From the NCBI GenBank assembly GCA_003454065.1, contig DMKZ01000110.1, forward strand, positions 1-5,351: a DNA stretch of 5,351 nucleotides, written 5' to 3'. Positions 1-5,351 of the stretch are shown here, piece by piece; the first letter of the stretch is position 1; each line of letters starts with the position of its first letter. The DNA is from Spirochaetaceae bacterium. Lineage in GTDB: Bacteria; Spirochaetota; Spirochaetia; Sphaerochaetales; Sphaerochaetaceae. The notes below the pieces were generated by a model that saw only the letters and a list, made by a program, of their open reading frames with translations, ran no database searches and was not told the DNA's origin. Both the position numbers and the translations under genes were made by a program.

Positions 1-548
1 GAGAGTCGGAGAAGTTCAGGAATCACGATCTGCATATTCACGTACCTGCCGGAGCGGTGCCCAAAGACGGACCTTCGGCAGGCATCACCATAATGACGGC
101 AATCGCATCGCTGATCACCGGTCGCATGGTGGACACCAGAATAGCCATGACGGGCGAAGTGGCTCTCAGAGGCGCTGTTCTGCCTATAGGCGGTCTCCCC
201 GAAAAGCTGATGGCTGCCCAACGCGCAGGCGTCACGAAAGTGCTGATCCCCGATGAAAACGTTTTCGACCTCAAGGATGTCCCCCACGAAGTCAGGGATA
301 AGATAGAGGTCGTTCCTGTTAAGGAAGCGCTCGATGTCCTCAAGCTTACCGGTCTTGTCTATGCCGGCAAAGGCAAGGGAACTTCATTCGTGTTTCAGAG
401 TTCGAAACAACCCAGATGGAGACTTCGCAATCTTCGAATGCTGCAGAACTCGATTTTTCGATTAGTTTTACTGGATCGATTCTTGAAAAATGCAAAAGTG
501 GTAAAGTATAATCGATTATTTTGGACTGATATTTTAGGTTGTCTTTGA
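1..548 (+). CDS. lon: ATP-dependent Lon protease, C-terminal part (5' end outside window)
   Basis: This is the proteolytic domain of Lon, the cytoplasmic AAA+ serine protease that degrades misfolded and regulatory proteins. The frame is already open at the window edge (first full codon at 3). Visible are HIHVPAGAVPKDGPSAG with the catalytic Ser codon at 75-77, the MTGEVALRG strand, and GLPEKLMAAQRAG with the catalytic Lys codon at 204-206, then VLIPDEN and the closing VPVKEALDVLKL. The ATPase and N-terminal domains lie upstream. The Ser-Lys dyad is intact, so the protease is probably active. The odd part is the tail: in this frame about 60 residues follow VLKL, unusually rich in Arg, Leu and Trp, ending at TGA 546-548. 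The -1 frame gives a more protein-like acidic, Ser/Thr-rich tail ending at TAA 509-511, so the true 3' end may be 511. Identification as Lon is secure; the C-terminus is not. Confidence 0.95.
   Translation, partial: ESEKFRNHDLHIHVPAGAVPKDGPSAGITIMTAIASLITGRMVDTRIAMTGEVALRGAVLPIGGLPEKLMAAQRAGVTKVLIPDENVFDLKDVPHEVRDKIEVVPVKEALDVLKLTGLVYAGKGKGTSFVFQSSKQPRWRLRNLRMLQNSIFRLVLLDRFLKNAKVVKYNRLFWTDILGCL
483..512 (+). promoter_or_regulatory. Candidate sigma-70 promoter P1 for the S41 protease operon
   Basis: TTGAAA at 483-488 and a perfect TATAAT at 507-512 are separated by 18 bases, in a locally AT-rich stretch. Transcription would start near 519, giving a leader of about 60 bases before the GTG at 580. 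The -10 box overlaps the TAA at 509-511 that ends the alternative Lon frame. This is based on consensus match only. Confidence 0.6.
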
Positions 549-559
549 AAAAACCTGAA
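533..559 (+). repeat. Small inverted repeat between the two promoters
   Basis: AGGTT at 536-540 pairs with AACCT at 552-556. The stem extends by one G-T wobble and two A-T pairs to TTTAGGTT/AACCTGAA, about 8 pairs around an 11-base loop. The loop contains the -35 hexamer of candidate promoter P2. No T-run follows, so a Rho-independent terminator is unlikely. It could be an operator, a leader hairpin in the P1 transcript, or chance. Confidence 0.25.
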
Positions 560-573
560 GATAGTATTAAAAT
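545..573 (+). promoter_or_regulatory. Candidate sigma-70 promoter P2, positioned for a leaderless transcript
   Basis: TTGAAA at 545-550 and TAAAAT at 568-573 are separated by 17 bases. The end of the -10 box is seven bases from the GTG at 580, so transcription would begin on or next to the start codon. The downstream gene lacks a Shine-Dalgarno sequence, which fits. The -10 match is weaker than at P1. Confidence 0.4.
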
Positions 574-579
574 TGAATC

Positions 580-2031
580 GTGGAAAGATTTATAAGAAAA
601 GCATTGGTTTCGATTGCTTGTTTTTGCTTGGCTGCTCAGGCGTTCGCCATGAATTCGTTTCCGGATTCGTTCGAGGGCGATGTCATAACGCAGAACATGA
701 GCGACCTTGAGAGGATATATCGCTTTGTAGATGCCAATTTCCTCTACGACATCGACTACAAGAAGGTTTATGAGGCGATGGCGACTGCCATGTTGGACGC
801 TCTTGATGATCAATGGACGACGTACATAAACTCATCGGAGAGCGAGCAATACGAGGAGATGATAACCGGCAAATACAGCGGAGTGGGCATCATGCTTTCC
901 AAGACTTCCATCCAGAATCAGAAAAGCGATGACGAAAGGACGCTGTATGTGCAGGTCGGAACGGTTTTCAGAGGAAGCCCTGCCCAGCGTTCGGGTCTCA
1001 TGACTGGCGACCTCATAACCGAAATAGACGGTCAGGCGGTTCGTGAGAAAAACGCCACCGAGTGCTCCAAGATGCTGCGCGGAGAGCGCGGAACCAGTGT
1101 GCATGTTCGCATTAGAAGGGGCAATGTCGAATTCGAGGTCGATATAATCCGCGATGAGATAACTACTCCCACCGTAGAATCCGAAATGCTTCCGGGGCAT
1201 ATATTCTATATCCGCATAAACCAATTCACGCAAAGCACTGCCAGACAAGTGCGCGATGCGTTCCGCGGAATCGATTATATCAGCAGCATCATTTTGGATT
1301 TGCGGAACAATGGCGGCGGAGATGTGAATTCGTGTTTGGCCGTCGCCAATTTGTTCTTGGATGAGGGAAACGTTCTCATAAGCACGATCAGCAAAGTGAA
1401 ATCTAGGAATCGCTCGCATTACTCATCAGCGGGCACGATTATTCCCGTAGAGGCGAATATGGTTGTCCTGATCAATAAGGGGACGGCGAGCGCTGCGGAG
1501 ATTCTTTCCATTGCCTTGCGCGATAACGGCAGGGCGATATTGATAGGTGAGAAATCGTATGGAAAAGGAGTCATGCAATACACGAGCCAATACAAGGACG
1601 GCGTAGTGAATGTTACGACTGCCGAATACGTGTCCGGATCTGGAACGAAGGTCAATAAGTTGGGGTTGTCTCCGGACATCGAAGTTCTTGAGGACGATAT
1701 GTCGGATGAGGAGGTCGAAAAAGTTATCGAAGCGCAGAAATCCGGTGATGTCCGCGAATTCGTCAGAAAAAACCCCGAATACAGCATTGAGGCCGTGGAG
1801 CGGGGTGTGGATGAGCTTGTCGTCAAATATCCAATGCCGAGAAGAGCAATGGCGTCTCTTTTGCTTCTTGAGTACAGGAACATGTCCGAGAAAGCGAATA
1901 GCACGATTGCATACCCCATGTACGATTCCGCTTTGAACAAAGCCATCAGCGTGATCGAGAAATCGCTTGCAGCCAATGAAAGCGTTTTCGATTTCATTCA
2001 AGAACAAGAGCCGAAGGCAGCAAATGATTGA
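580..2031 (+). CDS. ctpA: Exported S41-family C-terminal processing protease with PDZ domain (CtpA/Prc type)
   Basis: This is a secreted serine protease of family S41, which trims or degrades envelope proteins by recognising their C-termini through a PDZ domain. The 483-residue product starts with a signal peptide (MERFIRK, hydrophobic stretch, AQAFA as probable signal peptidase I site before residue 24). A helical region with LDALDDQWTTYI follows. The PDZ domain spans about 97-185 (GVGI, GSPAQRSGL, GDLITEIDG). The peptidase core has LDLRNNGGG at 239-247, catalytic Ser304 in GTASAAE and catalytic Lys329 in SYGKG; the 25-residue spacing matches the family. The last 100 or so residues form a charged, probably helical tail I do not recognise. 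GTG 580 is chosen because an in-frame TGA lies at 574-576 and later starts lose the signal peptide. C14 (SIAC) gives a weak lipobox alternative. No Shine-Dalgarno precedes the start. It overlaps ybeY by 8 bases. Confidence 0.93.
   Translation: MERFIRKALVSIACFCLAAQAFAMNSFPDSFEGDVITQNMSDLERIYRFVDANFLYDIDYKKVYEAMATAMLDALDDQWTTYINSSESEQYEEMITGKYSGVGIMLSKTSIQNQKSDDERTLYVQVGTVFRGSPAQRSGLMTGDLITEIDGQAVREKNATECSKMLRGERGTSVHVRIRRGNVEFEVDIIRDEITTPTVESEMLPGHIFYIRINQFTQSTARQVRDAFRGIDYISSIILDLRNNGGGDVNSCLAVANLFLDEGNVLISTISKVKSRNRSHYSSAGTIIPVEANMVVLINKGTASAAEILSIALRDNGRAILIGEKSYGKGVMQYTSQYKDGVVNVTTAEYVSGSGTKVNKLGLSPDIEVLEDDMSDEEVEKVIEAQKSGDVREFVRKNPEYSIEAVERGVDELVVKYPMPRRAMASLLLLEYRNMSEKANSTIAYPMYDSALNKAISVIEKSLAANESVFDFIQEQEPKAAND
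2013..2017 (+). promoter_or_regulatory. Ribosome binding site supporting the ybeY start
   Basis: GAAGG lies six bases before the ATG at 2024, inside the end of the S41 gene. It favours this ATG over the longer frame, which is open further upstream. The conserved YbeY region begins soon after this start. Confidence 0.5.
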
Positions 2032-2551
2032 GATTTCTTGTTCAGGAGATGATATTGCAATTCCCATCAGCAAGGATGAGGTAGAGTATTTCTGCCATTT
2101 TGTCCTTGATTTTTTGAAAGAGGGAGAGAAAGTCTTTTCATTGGCTTTCATAGATTCTAGTGCGATGCGTGAAATGAACGGCAGGTATAGGGGCAAAGAT
2201 GCGCCAACCGATGTTCTTTCATTTTGCTTTCTCGAAGACGATTCGAAAGGTTTTCCCGATGACGGCTTTCTCGGCGAATTGTATGTTTCGCCTGAGCAGG
2301 TGGCTGAGAACGCCAAAGAATCGGATGAGGGTTTTGATGTCGAATTGCTTAGGGTGATTACGCATGGAATCCTTCATCTGTCGGGTTATTCCCATGAAGA
2401 CGACGCTGATTTGGATGAAGTCATGCGCAAACTCGAATCCGAGGTCGTTGCCGACGGCGATATGAGCGAAACCCAACGGATGTTTGCGTTGCAGGAGCAC
2501 ATTTTGGCAGAATATTCCAAGGATAAGGCAGTCTCAAGGAAAAATGACTAG
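2024..2551 (+). CDS. ybeY: Endoribonuclease YbeY, 16S rRNA maturation and ribosome quality control
   Basis: YbeY is a small zinc-dependent cytoplasmic RNase of the UPF0054 family, needed for 16S rRNA 3'-end maturation and 70S quality control. The 175-residue product shows the family hallmarks: RYRGKDAPTDVLSF at about 51-64, the GELYVSPE strand, and the zinc motif HGILHLSGYSHE with H114, H118 and H124 in the H-x3-H-x5-H arrangement. Asp follows the motif where many relatives have further acidic residues. The protein is slightly longer than typical members because of a polar C-terminal end after LQEHIL. The ATG overlaps the S41 stop in an 8-base ATGATTGA junction, and the gene's own stop overlaps the fumarase alpha start by 8 bases, so it sits mid-operon with coupled translation. 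YbeY is often next to phoH or era; neither is seen here. Confidence 0.95.
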   Translation: MIEISCSGDDIAIPISKDEVEYFCHFVLDFLKEGEKVFSLAFIDSSAMREMNGRYRGKDAPTDVLSFCFLEDDSKGFPDDGFLGELYVSPEQVAENAKESDEGFDVELLRVITHGILHLSGYSHEDDADLDEVMRKLESEVVADGDMSETQRMFALQEHILAEYSKDKAVSRKND

Positions 2552-3386
2552 GGATATCGAATGCTCTTTGATAAAGCGCAAGGTAGCGGATGCTATTTTG
2601 AAATCCGTGACGGTTCTTCCGGATGACATAAGGCAGGGACTTGCCGATGCCAGACGAGCGGAGAGCAAGCCTTTGTCTCAAGAGCTGCTTGACATGCTCA
2701 TAAGCAATTACAAGATAGCGGAAGAGCATCACATCCCCTTGTGTCAGGACACTGGAGCGCTTTGCGTTTATGCGGAGATCGGTCAGGATGTTCATATAAT
2801 CGGCGGGGATGTCAATCAAGCTATCAGCGATGCAGTGAGCGAAAGCTATGTGAACGGATTTTTGCGCAAATCCATTTGCAGCCCTCTTAGTAGGGCGAAT
2901 ACCAAAGACAATTCGCCGGCCTTCATAGACTGGGAGCTGGTTCCAGGCGATAGACTCAGGCTGCTCGTGGTCCCGAAAGGGGGCGGTTGCGAAAACATGA
3001 GTTGCGGAACGGTTTTGAAGGTGAGCGATGGCATTGATGGGGTCAGGAAATACATTCTTCAAAGCGTCAGGACGGCCGCATCCGCTCCTTGTCCGCCATA
3101 TGTTCTAGGCGTTGGAATCGGCGGCAATCTGGAATCGTGCGCAAGACTTTCCAAGAAGGCGCTGTATGATGACATTCGTTCCGATAGTTCCGATCCGTTG
3201 CTTTCAGATATGGAAAAGGAGCTCAAGGATACGATAAACGCAACGGGGATAGGAACTGCGGGCTCAGGAGGGGATATAACATGCATGAGGGTTCGCATCA
3301 GGACTTTCTTCACTCACATCACAAGCTTGCCCGTGTTCGTAAGCTTCGGCTGCAATAGCTTGAGAAAGGCAGAGGTGGTGATTTGA
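2544..3386 (+). CDS. Class I fumarate hydratase, alpha subunit ([4Fe-4S], two-subunit type)
   Basis: This is the N-terminal catalytic half of an iron-sulfur hydro-lyase that interconverts fumarate and L-malate; L-tartrate dehydratase (TtdA) and mesaconase subunits share the fold, so substrate is inferred. The 280-residue product has the expected cluster ligands: C67 in CQDTGA, C183 in CPPYVLGVGIGG and C270 in FGCNSLR, spaced much as in single-chain enzymes. Q68 and D69 match the active-site Gln and catalytic Asp next to the first ligand. FLRKSICSPLSRANTKDNSPA and VPGDRLRLLVVPKGGG are typical. The usual GGGSENMS reads GGGCENMSC here, replacing a conserved Ser with C149. ATG 2544 is chosen because AAGGA lies three bases upstream, it overlaps ybeY by 8 bases, and residues of the longer frame are not conserved. 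The cluster would make the enzyme oxygen-sensitive. It acts with the beta subunit encoded immediately downstream. Confidence 0.92.
   Translation: MTRDIECSLIKRKVADAILKSVTVLPDDIRQGLADARRAESKPLSQELLDMLISNYKIAEEHHIPLCQDTGALCVYAEIGQDVHIIGGDVNQAISDAVSESYVNGFLRKSICSPLSRANTKDNSPAFIDWELVPGDRLRLLVVPKGGGCENMSCGTVLKVSDGIDGVRKYILQSVRTAASAPCPPYVLGVGIGGNLESCARLSKKALYDDIRSDSSDPLLSDMEKELKDTINATGIGTAGSGGDITCMRVRIRTFFTHITSLPVFVSFGCNSLRKAEVVI
3371..3378 (+). promoter_or_regulatory. Strong ribosome binding site for the TTG start of fumarase beta
   Basis: AGAGGTGG, a near-complete Shine-Dalgarno sequence, lies four bases before TTG 3383. It decides for the TTG over the in-frame ATG at 3404, which would lie 25 bases away from it. 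Confidence 0.6.
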
Positions 3387-3925
3387 CAAGCAATGGCATT
3401 CCGATGAGGATCAAGGGCGCTCGAAACGCCAAACTGACGCTTCCTCTCGACAAGGAAGCGATCTATCGCATTGAATTCGGCAGGCTTTATTACATTTCAG
3501 GTTTCATTCATACCGCGCGAGATCAGGCGCACAAGCGAATATGTCAGGCTATAAGAGACGGATCGGCTCTTCCTTTCGATTTGAAAGACGCCTGCATTTA
3601 CTATGCGGGTCCGACCCCTCATAATCCCGATTCCCCGTTTGCTTTCGGATCCGTGGGGCCGACAACCAGCTTGCGAATGGATGCTTGGACGCCGCTTCTT
3701 CTCGAAAACGGGGTTCGCATTCTAATAGGCAAAGGGCAGCGAAGTGAAAGTGTCAAGTCGTGCATAGAGAAAAACAATGCGATTTACTTCTCCACCATCG
3801 GTGGCGCGGGAGCATATCTTTCCTCATGCGTCAAAAGCGCGGAACTGATTGCATACGAGGACTTGGGTTGCGAAGCGATTTATCGCCTTTATGTGGAGGA
3901 CTTTCCGGTATTCAGAAGCATATAG
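3383..3925 (+). CDS. Class I fumarate hydratase, beta subunit (C-terminally short)
   Basis: This is the swivelling C-terminal-half subunit of the two-subunit fumarase; it completes the substrate pocket over the alpha subunit's cluster. The 180-residue product shows ISGFIHTARDQAHKR (R46, H50), LPFDLKDACIYYAGPTP, the GSVGPTTSLRMD signature (T94/T95, R98), IGKG (K117) and TIGGAGAYL with AYEDLGCEAIYRL. R46, T94, R98 and K117 fit the substrate-contact Arg, Thr, Arg and Lys of characterised class I enzymes in order and spacing. The TTG start overlaps the alpha stop as TTGA, and an AGAGGTGG site precedes it; the alternative start is ATG 3404. The end is unusual: relatives continue after VEDFP with a hydrophobic strand and a D-x-x-G turn, whereas this one reads VFRSI and stops. 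The lost part is short, and all substrate residues remain, so function is likely kept. TtdB-type tartrate dehydratase is the main alternative. Confidence 0.9.
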   Translation: MTSNGIPMRIKGARNAKLTLPLDKEAIYRIEFGRLYYISGFIHTARDQAHKRICQAIRDGSALPFDLKDACIYYAGPTPHNPDSPFAFGSVGPTTSLRMDAWTPLLLENGVRILIGKGQRSESVKSCIEKNNAIYFSTIGGAGAYLSSCVKSAELIAYEDLGCEAIYRLYVEDFPVFRSI

Positions 3926-4092
3926 CGAGGTTTATTCAACTTTTTTGGTGATTTTTTGAGGTAATCAGGACAAAACGGTGTTTTTTCGGACATAAGAGAT
4001 AGTGCTACGGGATTCTTGCAGCGCATGACGGTCAATGTCGTGCAGAAATTCAGGACACTTGCAAGAAGTCTCAAACCCGCGAGGCTATTTTT
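3926..4092 (+). other. Intergenic region with T-runs; no clear promoter or terminator
   Basis: This gap separates the fumarase operon from the sigma-like gene. The first 60 or so bases hold three T6 runs (in CTTTTTTGG, ATTTTTTGAGG and GTTTTTTCGG). The only hairpin I find is a weak AAAAC-GGT-GTTTT before the last run, which is a poor terminator. I see no pair of -35 and -10 hexamers with proper spacing, although a promoter would be expected here. A small open frame (ATG 4025 to TGA near 4114, MTVNVVQKFRTLARSLK...) overlaps the next gene's start but lacks a ribosome binding site. Confidence 0.4.
4081..4084 (+). promoter_or_regulatory. Ribosome binding site of the sigma-like gene
   Basis: GAGG (within GCGAGG) lies eight bases before the ATG at 4093. 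The frame is open further upstream, back to a TAG around 4000, but contains no ATG, GTG or TTG, so this ATG is the start. Confidence 0.55.
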
Positions 4093-5103
4093 ATGTTCGA
4101 TTACCGTTCGTTGACGGATGCGATCAACGATCTTGCTCTGGAGTATAAATCCGGGAAGGCGAGTAGCGGCGGAATCTTAAGCAGAATCGAATCCATGCTA
4201 TTCGAATATGCTTATTTCATGATTATTGACAAGGACAGGGACGAGGATTCCGCGTCAATGTTTTTCGTGGAGAATATCATGCCTAAAATCAAAATGCTCA
4301 TTGACTGCTACGACAGCGGAAAAGGCTCATTTGTCGATTTGTTCTCCAGCTTCTGCTATGCGAGCTATCGCTACTACAAACTCAAGACCTCATTGGAAAA
4401 TGCTCGAAACCGTTCGATAAGCCAATTTGCAAGGGCGGGATTGCTTTTGGGAGAGGATGAGTATTTCAGTGACGTCTTTGCTGATGGAACGGGGCTTTTC
4501 GTCGAAGAGTCCGAGGAGGAATACGCACATGCCGGAATGCCGAAAACCAAACGCAGCCCGTATGCCAAACGCAAGGTGACGAACAACGATAGGATAGGAT
4601 TCGTAATCTACATTCTGAGGCATGCCAGCTGCGTGGACTCCGACGTCATAGACAATGTCGCGGATTTTCTGGGTATCGGCAAAGAAGCGCTGCATTCATT
4701 TGTCGATGAGGCTAAGATGTTGATCGAGGGCAGATCCGATGCGGTGAATTACCACACCGAGAAGAAGAATTCGTATTTCATGAAGGCCAATTTGCTTATG
4801 CAGCGGTTGAGCAATGCAATCGATGATAGAGCCAAGACCGAGGTCGAGAGGAAGATAGCCAGGTATCGCAGGCTTTGGGAAGAGCATGCCAGGAGAATAA
4901 GGCTTCTTATGACCGTCTCGGAAATCGACATTGCCGAAATATTGAATATCCGCTATGAAATCGTGCGCAAACTGCTCTACAAGGCCAAACGCACATTGCT
5001 TCGCATGAAGGCTGCGAAGGATTCGAAAGGCGGGAAAATCGCCGAGGGCATGCTGGGCATGAGGCGCAGCCTTGACCTTGACGATGTTGATGAAGATGGA
5101 TGA
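4093..5103 (+). CDS. Unrecognised protein resembling a highly divergent sigma-70-family factor
   Basis: I do not recognise this 336-residue protein by name. Residues about 31-98 look like sigma region 2: a helix, an acidic DEDSASMFFVENIMPKI segment, then YDSGKGSFVDLFSSFCYASYRYY, which mirrors the sigma pattern of acidic helix, Y/F-D-x-G-x-G-S-F, aromatic-rich helix. Residues about 275-306 (VSEIDIAEILNIRYEIVRKLLYKAKRTLLRMK in outline: EIAEILNI then KAKRTLLRM) resemble the helix-turn-helix of region 4. A second HTH-like stretch lies at 178-212 (SDVIDNVADFLGIGKEAL). An acidic linker occupies about 120-145, and a charged helix about 245-270. There is no signal peptide or membrane segment, so it should be cytoplasmic. 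The order region 2 - HTH - HTH suggests a transcription role, but identity to any sigma factor is very low; it could be another HTH regulator. The next ORF overlaps its 3' end. Coding is secure; the function is inference. Confidence 0.8.
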   Translation: MFDYRSLTDAINDLALEYKSGKASSGGILSRIESMLFEYAYFMIIDKDRDEDSASMFFVENIMPKIKMLIDCYDSGKGSFVDLFSSFCYASYRYYKLKTSLENARNRSISQFARAGLLLGEDEYFSDVFADGTGLFVEESEEEYAHAGMPKTKRSPYAKRKVTNNDRIGFVIYILRHASCVDSDVIDNVADFLGIGKEALHSFVDEAKMLIEGRSDAVNYHTEKKNSYFMKANLLMQRLSNAIDDRAKTEVERKIARYRRLWEEHARRIRLLMTVSEIDIAEILNIRYEIVRKLLYKAKRTLLRMKAAKDSKGGKIAEGMLGMRRSLDLDDVDEDG

Positions 5104-5351
5104 AATGCAAATAACCAGAACGAATCCGATAGGCAGGACATTGGATTCGAAAGAATGCGGGAGATGGGAAATCGGCAAAGTGGAAGCCGAATTGTCTCTG
5201 GAGTTATTCAAAGGCTTTTTCAAAAATCCTTCCTTCACGCTGCTCGCTCTTCCGGTGCAAGCCGCAAGTCCTGCGGATTCCCCTTTGAAACGGACATATA
5301 CGCAAAGTATCAGCCAGTTTCGGAGGGGAACGCCTTGCGCCGGAATAGGCT
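5096..5351 (+). CDS. Hypothetical protein, N-terminal part (3' end outside window)
   Basis: The frame is open from ATG 5090 through the window edge. Possible starts are ATG 5090, 5096 and 5105; I choose 5096 because it forms an 8-base ATGGATGA overlap like two other junctions in this window, but no start has a strong Shine-Dalgarno sequence. The visible sequence of about 85 residues starts polar and charged (MDEMQITRTNPIGRTLD), then has a helical EAELSLELFKGFFKNPSF and a more hydrophobic TLLALPVQAASPADSPLKRTY. I see no convincing signal peptide at the N-terminus and recognise no domain. Codon use matches the neighbours. Overlap with the sigma-like gene implies co-translation, so an associated role (partner, regulator or target) is possible but unproven. 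Confidence 0.6.
   Translation, partial: MDEMQITRTNPIGRTLDSKECGRWEIGKVEAELSLELFKGFFKNPSFTLLALPVQAASPADSPLKRTYTQSISQFRRGTPCAGIG

Noticed and set aside
617..624. Lipobox making the S41 protease a lipoprotein
   Set aside because: The residues before C14 (SIA) lack the usual Leu at -3 and the hydrophobic segment before it is very short, while a good A-x-A signal peptidase I site follows at 21-23.
832..1997. Two further antisense open frames of about 190 codons each opposite the S41 gene
   Set aside because: They are fully contained within a confidently identified coding sequence, and the translation shows no family features.
1426..2316. Long minus-strand open frame (296 codons) opposite the S41 protease and ybeY
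   Set aside because: It lies antisense to two genes with intact catalytic motifs, has no ribosome binding site or recognisable domain, and its composition is that of a complementary-strand shadow.
3872..3885. Inverted repeat GCGAT-TT-ATCGC near the end of fumarase beta as a terminator
   Set aside because: It is inside well-conserved coding sequence, the stem is only five pairs, and no T-run follows directly.
4025..4114. Small ORF MTVNVVQKFRTLARSLK... as an independent gene
   Set aside because: It has no Shine-Dalgarno sequence, overlaps the next gene's start and has no recognisable feature; it is kept only as a note in the intergenic entry.
2240..5155. Recurrent short word GATTCGAAAG near 2240, 5020 and 5142
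   Set aside because: At least two of the copies encode Asp-Ser-Lys in frame and are explained by codon preference; spacing and flanks are unrelated, so this is not a repeat family.

Overview
The window is a compact bacterial segment with every supported gene on the + strand. The base composition is balanced, close to half G+C by eye, and most starts carry recognisable Shine-Dalgarno sequences. It opens inside the 3' end of a Lon protease gene. A four-gene run follows: an exported S41 (CtpA-type) protease, the rRNA-maturation endonuclease YbeY, and the alpha and beta subunits of a two-subunit, oxygen-sensitive class I [4Fe-4S] fumarase. After a gap of about 167 bases come a 336-residue protein that I read as a very divergent sigma-70-like or helix-turn-helix protein, and an overlapping unknown ORF that runs off the window. 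A class I iron-sulfur fumarase points to an anaerobic or microaerophilic bacterium. The S41 protease and the sigma-like protein resemble, from memory only, proteins of host-associated spirochaetes (Treponema-like). That is a weak impression, not a demonstrated placement.

Layout. Bases 1-548: Lon proteolytic domain with the catalytic Ser and Lys, followed by a tail whose reading frame is doubtful. Bases 483-580: two sigma-70-like promoters and a small inverted repeat; the downstream promoter would place transcription start at or next to the GTG start of the S41 gene, which has no Shine-Dalgarno sequence. Bases 580-3925: S41 protease, ybeY, fumarase alpha and fumarase beta, joined by overlaps of 8, 8 and 4 bases, so one translationally coupled operon. 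Bases 3926-4092: intergenic stretch with three T6 runs and no convincing terminator. Bases 4093-5351: sigma-like gene and the overlapping start of an unknown gene.

The genes look like housekeeping functions: cytoplasmic proteolysis (Lon), envelope proteolysis (S41), ribosome quality and maturation (YbeY) and central carbon metabolism (fumarase). Their co-transcription is not an obvious functional pathway. The best candidate for something undescribed is the pair at the right end: the divergent sigma-like protein coupled to an unrecognised ORF. I see no RNA genes, CRISPR array, insertion sequence or phage genes.
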